Assembly: GCA_963803295.1 (NCBI GenBank) | Contig: CAWDMC010000004.1 | Location: 62,001-126,000, forward strand | Direction of reading: 5' to 3' | Length of the DNA: 64,000 nt | From: CAWDMC01 sp963803295 | GTDB lineage: Bacteria > Acidobacteriota > Terriglobia > UBA7540 | Shown: positions 43,183 through 51,604 of the stretch, one piece after another | Numbering within the stretch: position 1 is the first letter of the stretch | Layout of the letters: each line of letters opens with the position of its first letter | Notes under the pieces: generated by a model | What the model saw: only the letters and a program-made list of their open reading frames with translations | Database searches by the model: none | What the model was told of the DNA's origin: nothing | Translations under genes and position numbers: made by a program

Positions 43183-43377
43183 GAGACGGCAAGCCCCGCT
43201 GTCTGCGCGGCGCGGCCGGCCGCTGACCGCACTTCCCCTCCTCCTCATCATATGAATGAAGAGTCACCGGCGGCGGGGTGGTTTTTGCCGTTTCTCACCC
43301 TTTGGACTTTTGCCCCAAAGTAGAACGGCGTCAGGGGAAGTCACGCCGGTGAAAATCCCCTCCCTTTGGCTGCATAC

Positions 43378-44214
43378 TCAACGTTTTCTTCCGCCGACTA
43401 AGGGACCGGAGCCTTCAGGGATCACCTCACCGAACCCTGCCTCATTCCGTCGTAAGCCGAAGCGAGCCCACAAACGATAGCGCAGCCTGCCGAGCAGAGA
43501 TGCCTTGGGTATCGGTAGCGTCTGCGGCTGCCAGGCCTGTCCGTATCCCTGACGCATGATCTCGATCCCCCCTTTGCTCCAACCGCGCAGCACGTACGCC
43601 AGATCCTCCCCGGGCACGCTTTCCTGCTGAATAACGATGGTGCGGCGGATTCCCTGCTGCTTGAAGACCTCGGCACCGGGAAAATCGTCGCAGGACGTGA
43701 CCGAGCGATTGTCGAACATCCCCGGCGCCGGATGGATCCGATCGCCGCGACGGCGTGCATCCAGCAGGAAAGCGGGTGGGGCGTCTCTACCCAGCACCAG
43801 ACCCTGGAGAGCAGCCGCGCCATGGTAAAGCGCTGAGATCACCGGCACTACGTCAACAACAGGCGGCGGAAATCTTCGTCGCGATCCCGTGGAGGCGAGA
43901 AGACGATAAACGTCAGAAGTATCAAGCATCAGGCCGGAGTTCTGTCCCCAGGGGCAGGCATTGTAAAGAGGGACCGGCCGGTATCCATGGCGAGCCATTT
44001 CAATCGCCAGGAAAACGCCTTGGGCTCCCGCCAAGTCAATCACGAGCGCAGCATCGCCGCCAGCGTCTGCTGCACCCGCGGCGGCAATCGAATCGCCGGA
44101 CCGCGCCGGAGGTGGCTCCGCGTCCATGAAGGAGAAGAGCACCGGCTTTACCCACTTCGACCACGGGACTTCAGCGGGCGCCCAGATCGCTTGAATCCTC
44201 TCCCTTTCACTCAT
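43378..44214 (-). CDS. Hypothetical protein
   Basis: 278 residues from the ATG at 44214, which has GAGGAG seven bases upstream; the open frame extends far upstream but that part overlaps the divergent gene and is not supported. I recognise no family. Visible features: an N-terminal IWAPAEVPWSKWVKPVLF segment, an Ala/Gly-rich stretch, LVIDLAGAQGVFLAIEMARHGYRPVPLYNAC, and a basic C-terminus (GRLRYRLWARFGLRR). The pattern of the middle part resembles a Rossmann-like beta-alpha unit but no cofactor motif is clear. It lies divergent to the metallo-beta-lactamase-fold gene. Confidence 0.6.
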   Translation of the reverse strand: MSERERIQAIWAPAEVPWSKWVKPVLFSFMDAEPPPARSGDSIAAAGAADAGGDAALVIDLAGAQGVFLAIEMARHGYRPVPLYNACPWGQNSGLMLDTSDVYRLLASTGSRRRFPPPVVDVVPVISALYHGAAALQGLVLGRDAPPAFLLDARRRGDRIHPAPGMFDNRSVTSCDDFPGAEVFKQQGIRRTIVIQQESVPGEDLAYVLRGWSKGGIEIMRQGYGQAWQPQTLPIPKASLLGRLRYRLWARFGLRRNEAGFGEVIPEGSGPLVGGRKR

Positions 44215-44358
44215 CTTTTGCTCCTCAGATAGTCGCCATTTTGGGCGTTGTCCATAGCTCGCTCTTCGCCGTTCGATTCTGGAGTTCCTGCACAAAATCA
44301 CCAATCGCGCCGTTGGCGCCTTCCAACGGATTTGACCGATGATGATAATATTGCCCAT

Positions 44359-45423
44359 ATGAGACATGTCCACAGAAATTTCATTGCCTTTCTGCTCACC
44401 ATCCTGGCAACGGTGCTCAGGGCGGGTGCTGCTGACGCACAGGTCTTTCGCGCCTATTTCATCGACGTGGAGGGCGGACAGGCCACGCTGATGATCTCTC
44501 CCAGCGGCCAGTCGCTGCTCATAGATACCGGTTGGCCCGGCCCGCGGGACGCCGATCGCATTGTTGCGTCGGCTAGATCCGCAGGTGTGAAGCAAATCGA
44601 CTATCTGTGGGTGAGTCATTATCACCTCGATCATGTCGGAGGCGTGCCGGATCTGGCGAAACGAATCCCCATTGTCCACTTTGTGGATCACGGCGAGAGC
44701 AGAGAAACAAACACGCCTGAAGGGAAGAGACTCTATGAGGATTATGTGGCGGTGCGCGCCGAGGGACACCACCTGGTGGCTAAACCTGGCGATCGGCTAC
44801 CCATCACCGGCATGGAGGTGGAAGTCGTGGCAGCGGCCGGCCGCCATATCACCGCGGCATTGCCTGGGTTGCCTGGAGCGGGGGAATCCAATCCTTACTG
44901 CCAAGGGGTGCATCCACGAGAGCCCGACCCGTCTGAAAACGCGCAATCATTAGGTCTGGCGCTGCAGGTGGGAAGTTTCCGTCTGGTGGATCTCGGAGAC
45001 CTTACCTGGAATAAGGAACTTGAGCTCATGTGCCCGGTGAACCGGCTAGGCGTCGCGGATGTTTATGTGGCCAGCCATCACGGTTTGAAGCAGTCCGGGT
45101 CCCCAGCACTCGTCAATGCTCTCCGCGCCCGCGCCGCCATCATCGACAACGGCTCGCATAAAGGCGGATCGCCCGAAGCGTGGAAGGTGATTCACCATGC
45201 ACCCGGCCTTGAAGACATCTGGCAGATCCACTACGCAGTGGATGCTGGCGATGCATCTAATGCTCCGGAGAAGCTGCTCGCCAACCCTGGAAAGAATGAT
45301 CAGGATGACAGGGGCTTCGGAATCGAACTTGTGGCAAAAAGAGATGGTTCCTTCGCCCTAACGAATCTGGGCAACGGATACTCCAAAACTTATGCCGCCA
45401 AATCGCGAGACAAGGTTCAATGA
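44359..45423 (+). CDS. Secreted metallo-beta-lactamase-fold hydrolase (ComEC-like)
   Basis: 354 residues with an N-terminal signal peptide (FIAFLLTILATVLRAG, cleavage after ADA). The metal site begins with HYHLDHVGGV near residue 90; LLIDTGW precedes it and LGDLTWNKE and ASHHGLKQSGSP follow, matching the ComEC/Rec2-related subgroup of the MBL fold. These proteins hydrolyse phosphoesters, in some cases nucleic acids, in the periplasm. Upstream and downstream genes give no pathway context. Start at 44359 is chosen because it directly precedes the signal peptide. Confidence 0.85.
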   Translation: MRHVHRNFIAFLLTILATVLRAGAADAQVFRAYFIDVEGGQATLMISPSGQSLLIDTGWPGPRDADRIVASARSAGVKQIDYLWVSHYHLDHVGGVPDLAKRIPIVHFVDHGESRETNTPEGKRLYEDYVAVRAEGHHLVAKPGDRLPITGMEVEVVAAAGRHITAALPGLPGAGESNPYCQGVHPREPDPSENAQSLGLALQVGSFRLVDLGDLTWNKELELMCPVNRLGVADVYVASHHGLKQSGSPALVNALRARAAIIDNGSHKGGSPEAWKVIHHAPGLEDIWQIHYAVDAGDASNAPEKLLANPGKNDQDDRGFGIELVAKRDGSFALTNLGNGYSKTYAAKSRDKVQ

Positions 45424-45935
45424 CGACTCTGCCATTTCACGTGGCCAGGAGGCCATACTGAAGGCCGCACTTGGGCCACAAGTGGCTGAAACGATTTGGT
45501 AAAATCTACATCGTGCGCGTAGAAACGTGGCGAAGGGGTGAGCACTTAGGTGGGGGACTTGCTGGCCTAACCCTGAGAAGATCGACCCCAATCGATCCCA
45601 ATCGGCGAAGGCGTTTTGGTTTACTTAGTCGGGTGGGCCCGTTTGAATCGCATCAGGAGCGGAGACGATGTGCCTGAACGCGTGGGGCGCATGAACAACA
45701 CCCGAATGCCATTCCTTCGGAAGCCGGGTGGCGCCTTTCCGGCGGGGCTTATGGCCCTCAATGTGCAGCATTTTCTCGACGGAAGCTTCTGCGGTGTATT
45801 CGTGCCGCCAGGAGTTCCGGAGTGATCCGGAAAGGAGGCGGCCTGTATTCCGCCTTAATTCTCGCGGTACCTTGATCGATCTCATGTGGGCCAGGGAGCA
45901 CTTAAATTTCCAGTGGATTTTTGAGGGAGGTAACT
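45424..45935. other. Intergenic region with tandem hairpins
   Basis: 512 bases. Several overlapping frames of 60-90 codons occur on both strands but none has a family feature or a good ribosome-binding site. TTCCGG/CCGGAA (45815-45832) and AGGCGG/CCGCCT (45836-45855) form two adjacent perfect 6-bp hairpins about 80 bases before the OmpA lipoprotein gene. Confidence 0.45.
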
Positions 45936-46727
45936 ATGATTATCCGTAGTCGAGAGAGGGCCACCCCGGTAGTGGCGACCGCTTGCTTGCTGGTACTTTT
46001 CTCAACGGGCTGCGCCACTAAGAAATGGATACAAACCAAGGTTGTCCAGCCAATGGACGCAAAGATCCACGGTGTCGATCAGAAGAGCGATCAGAACGCA
46101 CAGCAGATCAAGGACGTGGACCAGAGATCCGAACAGGGGATTTCAGACGCGAAATCCCAAGCGGAGAATGCGAGCAAGCAGGCGACCGACGCTCAGAAAT
46201 CGGCTCAGGGCGCCCAAACTACGGCCGACAAAGGCGTAGCGGATGCCGCATCAGCCAAGGACTTTGCCAAGACTTACGCGGACAATCTGGACGCGTATCA
46301 ACCCGTTAAATCAGCGACGGTTCTGTTTCACATTGGCAAAGCCAATCTCGACGATCAGGACAAGCAGACGCTCGAAGACCTGATCCAGACCCTGCCGAAT
46401 TACAAGCACTATGCCCTGCAAGTGCAGGGCTACACCGATAAGACCGGTCCCAAAGACTTCAACCTCTCACTGAGCCAGCAACGCGCCGATACCGTTGTCC
46501 GTTATCTCACCGAGAATGGGCGAGTGCCGCTGGTGAAGATCCACGTGCTCGGCTATGGCGAGGACGATCCTGTCGCGCCTAACAACAGCTCCAAGAGCCG
46601 AAAACTGAACCGTAGGGTGGAAGTCAAGGTCTTGGCCGCACAGACTGAGGGGGCTACTACCAGCAGCAATCAGACCCCACCGGCCAGTTCCACCGGATCG
46701 CCCACATCTGCAGCGCCGCAGCAGTAG
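45936..46727 (+). CDS. OmpA-family peptidoglycan-associated lipoprotein
   Basis: About 263 residues from the ATG at 45936, with GGGAGG seven bases upstream. A lipobox (LVLFSTGC) ends the signal peptide, so the mature protein is anchored to the outer membrane. A helical region (residues 35-120) rich in Gln, Asp, Ala and Lys with heptad-like repeats resembles Lpp-type coiled coils. The C-terminal OmpA domain (residues about 125-235) has LQVQGYTDKTGPKDFNLSLS, QQRADTVVRYL and SKSRKLNRRVEV, which bind peptidoglycan. The tail is Ser/Thr/Pro-rich. A GC-rich hairpin follows. Confidence 0.9.
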   Translation: MIIRSRERATPVVATACLLVLFSTGCATKKWIQTKVVQPMDAKIHGVDQKSDQNAQQIKDVDQRSEQGISDAKSQAENASKQATDAQKSAQGAQTTADKGVADAASAKDFAKTYADNLDAYQPVKSATVLFHIGKANLDDQDKQTLEDLIQTLPNYKHYALQVQGYTDKTGPKDFNLSLSQQRADTVVRYLTENGRVPLVKIHVLGYGEDDPVAPNNSSKSRKLNRRVEVKVLAAQTEGATTSSNQTPPASSTGSPTSAAPQQ

Positions 46728-46762
46728 AGGCTCGGTACCCTCGGCCGCTCGGATGATCGTTA

Positions 46763-46784
46763 GGGGCCCCACTTCCGGGGCCCC
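46763..46784 (+). terminator. GGGGCCCC hairpin after OmpA lipoprotein gene
   Basis: Two GGGGCCCC blocks six bases apart (46763-46770 and 46777-46784) can pair, 36 bases after the stop codon. Probable terminator, without a T tract. Confidence 0.5.
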
Positions 46785-46897
46785 GAAAGCCGCCCGTGCG
46801 GGGGTGTGGCGCTCACAAACCGTACCTGCCGAAACCAACCATTGCCGAAAACTCCGACTCGAACTAGACTACGGCTATTCGTTCTCAAGGAGCGCGC

Positions 46898-47047
46898 ATG
46901 GCTGGTTCGGTCACGCCTGGTCCCATCCGCCACAATATAGTCCCCAGGGTCGAGAACCGCTCGTTTGCAGGATCGCTTTCACAAGCCCCTGGACGTGTAG
47001 CGCTACTGAGCTCATCCAAAATGACGGGGCGGGCGTGGAGCGTCTGA
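46898..47047 (+). CDS. Possible small leader peptide upstream of trehalose synthase
   Basis: A 49-codon frame starts at an ATG with AAGGAG six bases upstream and ends 23 bases before the trehalose synthase ATG. The product is rich in Ser, Arg and Val (VENRSFAGSLSQAPGRVALL) and matches nothing I know. The strong ribosome-binding site, in contrast to the weak one of trehalose synthase, suggests it could couple translation. It may also be chance; the 343-base gap holds no other gene. Confidence 0.25.
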   Translation: MAGSVTPGPIRHNIVPRVENRSFAGSLSQAPGRVALLSSSKMTGRAWSV

Positions 47048-47070
47048 CCAGCCCTCTCCCCGAGCCACTT

Positions 47071-48738
47071 ATGACCAAGAGTGAGCATCGTCCCCTCGTT
47101 GCATTCTCGAGTGACCCGCTCTGGTATAAGGATGCGATCTTCTACGAGCTGCACGTGCGCGCTTTTCAGGATGGGAACCGCGATGGCATCGGCGATTTCC
47201 AAGGTCTGATCCAGCGCCTGGATTATCTCGAGGACCTCGGTGTAACCGTGCTCTGGCTTCTGCCTTTTTACCCGTCGCCGCTGAAAGATGACGGCTACGA
47301 TATCGCCGATTATAAGGGTATTCACCCTGCTTACGGCACCCTGGACGACTTCAAGGATTTTCTCGCGGAAGCCCATCGCCGCGGTATGCGCGTGATCACG
47401 GAACTGGTCATCAATCACACCTCCGACCAGCATCCTTGGTTTCAGGAATCCCGCAGTTCGCGCGACAATCCGCGCCGCAACTGGTACGTGTGGAGCGACA
47501 CGGACCAGCGCTACCAGGACGTCCGCATCATCTTCACCGACACCGAGCTCTCCAACTGGGCCTGGGACCCGATCTCGCGATCCTACTACTGGCACCGTTT
47601 CTTTAGTCATCAGCCCGACCTGAACTTCGACAATCCGGAAGTGCGTGAAGAGGTGTTCGAGATCATCCGGTTCTGGCGCGAACTCGGTGTGGATGGCTTC
47701 CGAGTGGACGCCGTCCCTTACCTGGTCGAACGCGAGGGAACGTCCTGCGAGAATCTGCCCGAGACCCACGATGTCATCCGGCAGTTGCGCCGCCGCATGG
47801 ACGAGAACTTCCGGGACAATTTCCTGCTGGCGGAGGCGAATCAATGGCCGGCGGACGTGCGGGATTACTTCGGGCATGGGGATGAGTTCCACATGGCCTT
47901 TCATTTCCCGCTGATGCCGCGCATGTTCATGGCCTTGAAGCTTGAAGACCGTAAACCCATCATCGACATTCTGGAGCGCACACCGCCCATTCCCGACACC
48001 TGCCACTGGGGCATTTTCTTGCGTAATCACGACGAGCTTACGCTGGAGATGGTCACCGACCAGGAACGCGACTACATGTACGATATGTACGCGTCTGATC
48101 AGGTGGCGCGAATCAACCTGGGCATCCGGCGCCGGCTCGCGCCCTTGATGGAAAATGACCGGCGGCGTATCGAGCTGATGAACGGATTGCTGCTTTCACT
48201 GCCGGGTAGTCCCATCCTGTATTACGGCGACGAGATCGGCATGGGTGACAACATCTTTTTGGGCGATCGGAATGGCGTCCGTACTCCTATGCAATGGGAT
48301 GGCGGGCGCAACGCAGGGTTTTCCCAAGCCGATCCGGAGCGCCTCTTCTTACCTGTGATTTCCAATCCGGTTTACGGTTACCAGACCATTAACGTGGAGT
48401 CGCACAATCGCTCGCCCCACTCGCTGCTGGCTTGGATGAAGCGCATCGTGCGCCTGCGCAAGTCGACGAAGGTCTTCAGCCGGGGGACCCTGGAATTCCT
48501 GGAACCTGTGAATCATCGCGTGCTGGCCTATATCCGGCAACTCGGCAACCAAACCGCGCTGGTGGTTAATAATCTTTCGAGCTCCGCTCACGCCGTGGAA
48601 CTGGATCTTGCCAGGTTTAATGGCGCTATTCCCATAGAGATGTTCGGGGGAAATCCGTTTCCGCGCATCACCACCAGTCCTTATCTGTTAACGCTTGGAC
48701 CGTACCAGTTTTACTGGTTCCGGCTGCGATGGTTCTGA
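47071..48738 (+). CDS. treS: Trehalose synthase (maltose glucosylmutase)
   Basis: About 555 residues from the ATG at 47071; longer in-frame starts upstream lack support. GH13 family: (beta/alpha)8 barrel with catalytic nucleophile in DGFRVDAVPYL, general acid in FLLAEANQWPADV and transition-state residues in LRNHDELTLEM. WYKDAIFYELHVRAFQDGNRDGIGDF is the family N-terminus, quoted here as its key residues WYKDAIFYELHVRAF. TreS interconverts maltose and trehalose. No fused maltokinase domain is present. It heads an operon with a glycosyltransferase (27 bases downstream) and an MscS-related channel gene, a combination pointing to osmoprotection. Confidence 0.93.
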   Translation: MTKSEHRPLVAFSSDPLWYKDAIFYELHVRAFQDGNRDGIGDFQGLIQRLDYLEDLGVTVLWLLPFYPSPLKDDGYDIADYKGIHPAYGTLDDFKDFLAEAHRRGMRVITELVINHTSDQHPWFQESRSSRDNPRRNWYVWSDTDQRYQDVRIIFTDTELSNWAWDPISRSYYWHRFFSHQPDLNFDNPEVREEVFEIIRFWRELGVDGFRVDAVPYLVEREGTSCENLPETHDVIRQLRRRMDENFRDNFLLAEANQWPADVRDYFGHGDEFHMAFHFPLMPRMFMALKLEDRKPIIDILERTPPIPDTCHWGIFLRNHDELTLEMVTDQERDYMYDMYASDQVARINLGIRRRLAPLMENDRRRIELMNGLLLSLPGSPILYYGDEIGMGDNIFLGDRNGVRTPMQWDGGRNAGFSQADPERLFLPVISNPVYGYQTINVESHNRSPHSLLAWMKRIVRLRKSTKVFSRGTLEFLEPVNHRVLAYIRQLGNQTALVVNNLSSSAHAVELDLARFNGAIPIEMFGGNPFPRITTSPYLLTLGPYQFYWFRLRWF

Positions 48739-48765
48739 GGCCGGCAGGCGCAGAGGCAATTAACC

Positions 48766-50076
48766 TTGGCCGAGAGTACATTCCTCAGCGACGATTTCCT
48801 GCGTCAACTCACAGCCGTGGGCGAAGTGGATATCCTCGTGGGAATGCCCACGCTGAATAATCGCCCCACCATTGAGCGGGTGCTCGAAGCCGTGCAGACA
48901 GCGCTGATCAGATACTTTCCTCGCGAACGCAGCGTGCTCGTCAATCCCGACGGTGGATCGCGGGATGGCACGGTTGACGTGGTGCGGGCCATTCGCAATC
49001 CGGCCGCTGCTGCCTCGGGGCTGCGAACCATGCATCGCATTACCACGTCTTTCCGAGCGGTGGAGGGCCGAGGGAAAGCGCTGCGGCTGATCCTGGCGGC
49101 GGCCGATCTACTGCGGGCCAAGGCTCTGGCCGTGGTCTCGCCTGACCTCGAAAGCCTCACACCCGAGTGGATCGAGCGCCTGGTCGAGCCCGTCTTCAGG
49201 GATCAAATCGATTTCGTTGCGCCCGTCTATCATCGGCCAAAATTTGACGGTTTGCTGGTTAAGAATCTCCTTTCCCCGCTAACGGGGGCGGCGTATGGCC
49301 AGCGTGTGCACGAGCCGGTAGGCGACGAGATCGGATTCTCCGGCAGACTGGCCGTCCATTATCTTGAGCAGGATGTCTGGCATCAGGAGTTCGTCAAGAC
49401 CGGTGCGGAGCTGTGGATGATCACCACAGCCATGGTAGGCGGGTTCCGCCTCGCCGAAGCCTTTCTCGGCCCCCGTGTTCGCGCCGTTCGCCGGTCATCC
49501 ACCCCATCTTCGGATCTGACGACGACGATCCAGCGCGCCGTCGGTGACTTGTTCCGCCTACTTGAAATCCATGAGCCGTATTGGACGTCGCAGGTCATGA
49601 GTGATGTCGAGAAGCTGCCAGTCTTCGGCACTGAAGATCGGAGCGAGCTCGAGCCGATGCGCTTCAATCGCCAGCATCAGCTGGAAATGTTCCGGACGGG
49701 CGCTGATCAGTTGGGATCGATCCTCGAGTCCATTCTTACGCCGGCTGTTCTCGGTGAAATCCGCGGGATCACCAAACTCAGCGATCGCGAGTTTACCTTT
49801 AGCGATGAGCTCTGGGCGAAGATCGTCTGCGAGTTTGCCGGTTCTCACCATCGCTCGGTGATCAATCGCGATCACCTCTTGCAGGCCCTCGTGCCCCTTT
49901 ATCGCGGCCGCCTGGCCTCATATCTATTGGTGAACCAGAAGGCCACCGAGGAGGAAGTGCGTACGAGACTCGAGGCCCTGGAACAGGAATTCGGGCGTCA
50001 GAAGCCGCACCTAATGGAGTGCTGGAAAGGCGCTGGCGGAAGCACGGCGCCGAACACTGAGGTGAGTCATGGATGA
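48766..50076 (+). CDS. Glycosyltransferase, GT2/GT81-like (glucosyl-3-phosphoglycerate synthase-like)
   Basis: 436 residues from a TTG at 48766, with AGAGG upstream. A nucleotide-sugar-binding fold starts at DILVGMPTLNNRPTIERVLEA, with DGGSRDGT and VVSPDLESLTPEW in the position of the GT-A metal site. The motif NLLSPLTGAAYGQRVHEPVGDE resembles the acceptor region of glucosyl- and mannosyl-3-phosphoglycerate synthases. These make precursors of the compatible solutes glucosylglycerate and mannosylglycerate. The stop overlaps the start of the MscS-like gene by eight bases. The exact sugar donor and acceptor are inferred, not shown. Confidence 0.75.
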   Translation: MAESTFLSDDFLRQLTAVGEVDILVGMPTLNNRPTIERVLEAVQTALIRYFPRERSVLVNPDGGSRDGTVDVVRAIRNPAAAASGLRTMHRITTSFRAVEGRGKALRLILAAADLLRAKALAVVSPDLESLTPEWIERLVEPVFRDQIDFVAPVYHRPKFDGLLVKNLLSPLTGAAYGQRVHEPVGDEIGFSGRLAVHYLEQDVWHQEFVKTGAELWMITTAMVGGFRLAEAFLGPRVRAVRRSSTPSSDLTTTIQRAVGDLFRLLEIHEPYWTSQVMSDVEKLPVFGTEDRSELEPMRFNRQHQLEMFRTGADQLGSILESILTPAVLGEIRGITKLSDREFTFSDELWAKIVCEFAGSHHRSVINRDHLLQALVPLYRGRLASYLLVNQKATEEEVRTRLEALEQEFGRQKPHLMECWKGAGGSTAPNTEVSHG

Positions 50077-50772
50077 ATACATTCTGAGCAGTCTCAGCAA
50101 CACCGGGCAGCGCTTCGAGCGCATGGCGCTTGAGTTTCTTCCCCGGCTCATCGCCATGCTCATCATCACCGTGCTGGGATGGATCGTGGCCCTAGTCCTG
50201 AGGCTCGCGCTACGCTATCTTCTCCGGATTTTCAAGTTCAACCGGCTTTGCGAAAGCGCCGGACTAACCCAGATGCTGGCCAAAGCGGCGCTTCCCCCCC
50301 CGACGAACTACTCAGCAAGTTGGTATTCTGGGTGGTCGGAATCACCTTCTTGTTTCTGGGCTTCAACGCTCTCGATATTCCAGCCTTACAGGAACTGATC
50401 TCCAGATTCTTTCAGATCCTGCCCCAGATCTTTGTGGCGATACTGGTGTTCTTTGTCGGACTTCTGGCTGCCAACTTTTTCTCGCGCGCGGTGCTGCTCG
50501 GTGCGGTCAATTCCGATTATCCTTCGCCCCGTTTGCTGAGCCGCCTGGTCCGATTTCTGATTGTCATTCTGGCAGGAACCATGGCCCTCGATCAGGTTGG
50601 ACTCGGCCACCGGGTCGTGGAGATTGCCTTTTCCATCGCCTTTGGGGCGGTGATGCTCGGATTGGCGTTGGCTTTCGGTCTCGGCGGTCGTGACGCCGCA
50701 CGTAAGGTGATCGAACGGCAATTAGTGGATAGAAAAGACAGAGAGGAAGAGGACGAAGTATCGCATTTGTAG
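50069..50772 (+). pseudogene. MscS-related small membrane protein, frame broken in a poly-C tract
   Basis: The first frame from 50069 gives about 80 residues with one membrane helix (LIAMLIITVLGWIVALVLRL) and continues sensibly to AKAALP. The next three helices (LVFWVVGITFLFLGFNAL, IFVAILVFFVGLLAANFF, FLIVILAGTMALDQVGL) and the GLALAFGLGGRDAARK end lie in another frame that stops at 50772. The switch is at a run of eight C residues (50294-50301). Nine C residues, or six, would restore one protein of about 235 residues of the conserved-TM-helix/MscS-like type. These proteins are thought to gate small solutes under osmotic shock. The gene is translationally coupled to the glycosyltransferase. 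Confidence 0.75.
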
Positions 50773-50773
50773 G

Positions 50774-51136
50774 CTAGTCTCTAAGAATCAGTTTGGCTCG
50801 GGATTCAATGTCCGGATTCAATGTCCGGTTCACATGGTCGGGATCGCGGGCAATGAGTGTCAGATACGCCCGCGTGGGCTGGTCAGGTTCCGCCCTGCCC
50901 TGCTCCCAATCCCGCAGCGTACCAAGGGGGATGTGATAGCGGGAGGCAAATTCCTCTTGGGTTAGTTCCAAGGCCCGGCGGATGATTTTCACCTGCGGTG
51001 TTCGCTTCATCCGCTTGAGGTCGGTTTCGGAGAGCGGTTGTGAGTCGCGATCCGCCCGCGCGGCCCGCTCAATTGCCTCGGTGCTCATCGACCGGGGAGG
51101 ACTAGGCGTTTTGCCGAAAGTAGTCGTCTTGCTCAT
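50774..51136 (-). CDS. XRE-type antitoxin of BrnT module
   Basis: 120 residues. The first half has a helical linker (TEAIERAARADRDSQPLSE) as in antitoxins that wrap their toxin; the second half is a helix-turn-helix of the XRE type (LTQEEFASRYHIPLGTLRDW, EQGRAEPDQPTRAYL). This HTH variant accompanies many BrnT toxins in place of the ribbon-helix-helix BrnA. It overlaps the toxin gene by 35 bases, so the two are co-translated. Its stop is two bases from the end of the converging MscS-like gene. Confidence 0.85.
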   Translation of the reverse strand: MSKTTTFGKTPSPPRSMSTEAIERAARADRDSQPLSETDLKRMKRTPQVKIIRRALELTQEEFASRYHIPLGTLRDWEQGRAEPDQPTRAYLTLIARDPDHVNRTLNPDIESRAKLILRD

Positions 51137-51380
51137 GTTGCGTTGCTCTTCGTGCTGAAATAATGCGAATGCGCTCCTGGCGTTCGGTGTAGGCTACAAA
51201 TAGCACAACGTGACCTTCGGCCATGCCAATGATGACAAAGCGCTCCTCCCCATAGTCATTACGATCATCGAGGCGCTCGACGGCAAAAGGGTCTTTGAAC
51301 ACCGTTTTCGCCAATTCGAAGCTCACGCCATGAGCTTGCAAGTTGGCCTCGGCTTTCGCTTCGTGCCATTCAAATTCCAA
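51102..51380 (-). CDS. brnT: BrnT-family ribonuclease toxin
   Basis: About 92 residues from the TTG at 51380, giving the family-typical EFEWHEAKAEANLQAHGVSF start; upstream in-frame codons to 51416 are possible. The rest follows BrnT: FKDPFAVERLDDRND, GEERFVIIGMAEGHVVLFVAYT, RIRIISARRAT. BrnT is a small RelE-fold RNase that stops translation until neutralised. A 15-base palindrome lies 12 bases upstream of the start and is a likely autoregulatory operator. The toxin is first in the operon, as usual for BrnT systems. Confidence 0.88.
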   Translation of the reverse strand: MEFEWHEAKAEANLQAHGVSFELAKTVFKDPFAVERLDDRNDYGEERFVIIGMAEGHVVLFVAYTERQERIRIISARRATQHEQDDYFRQNA

Positions 51381-51391
51381 TGTCGTGATAC

Positions 51392-51406
51392 TACTGGATA
51401 CCAGTA
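51392..51406. promoter_or_regulatory. Operator-like palindrome upstream of brnT
   Basis: TACTGG (51392-51397), three bases and CCAGTA (51401-51406) form a perfect inverted repeat 12 bases before the toxin start. It is the probable binding site of the XRE antitoxin. Confidence 0.5.
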
Positions 51407-51604
51407 ATCCTGTCAACGGTCAGAGAAAACGTACGGTTCAGACACATTCCAAGTTGGACCTTTTCTGAAACACGGGGGAAAGCGAACCCGCGCAGCGTTA
51501 AGTCTGAACACCTTTAGGGCGACTCCGTGTCTTTGACGCTTAGTCTCTACACGTGGAACAGGGATTAGTGACGAGCAGAACCGCCATCCGAAACCCGCCG
51601 CCCG

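Noticed and set aside
44215..44772. Upstream extension of the unknown 43378 gene
   Set aside because: It overlaps the divergent MBL-fold gene and lacks coding character; GAGGAG before 44214 marks the start.
45471..45949. Several 60-90-codon frames in the gap before the OmpA lipoprotein
   Set aside because: They overlap each other on both strands, lack ribosome-binding sites and match no family.
46885..48030. A 381-codon minus-strand frame over trehalose synthase
   Set aside because: The plus strand encodes an unmistakable GH13 enzyme.
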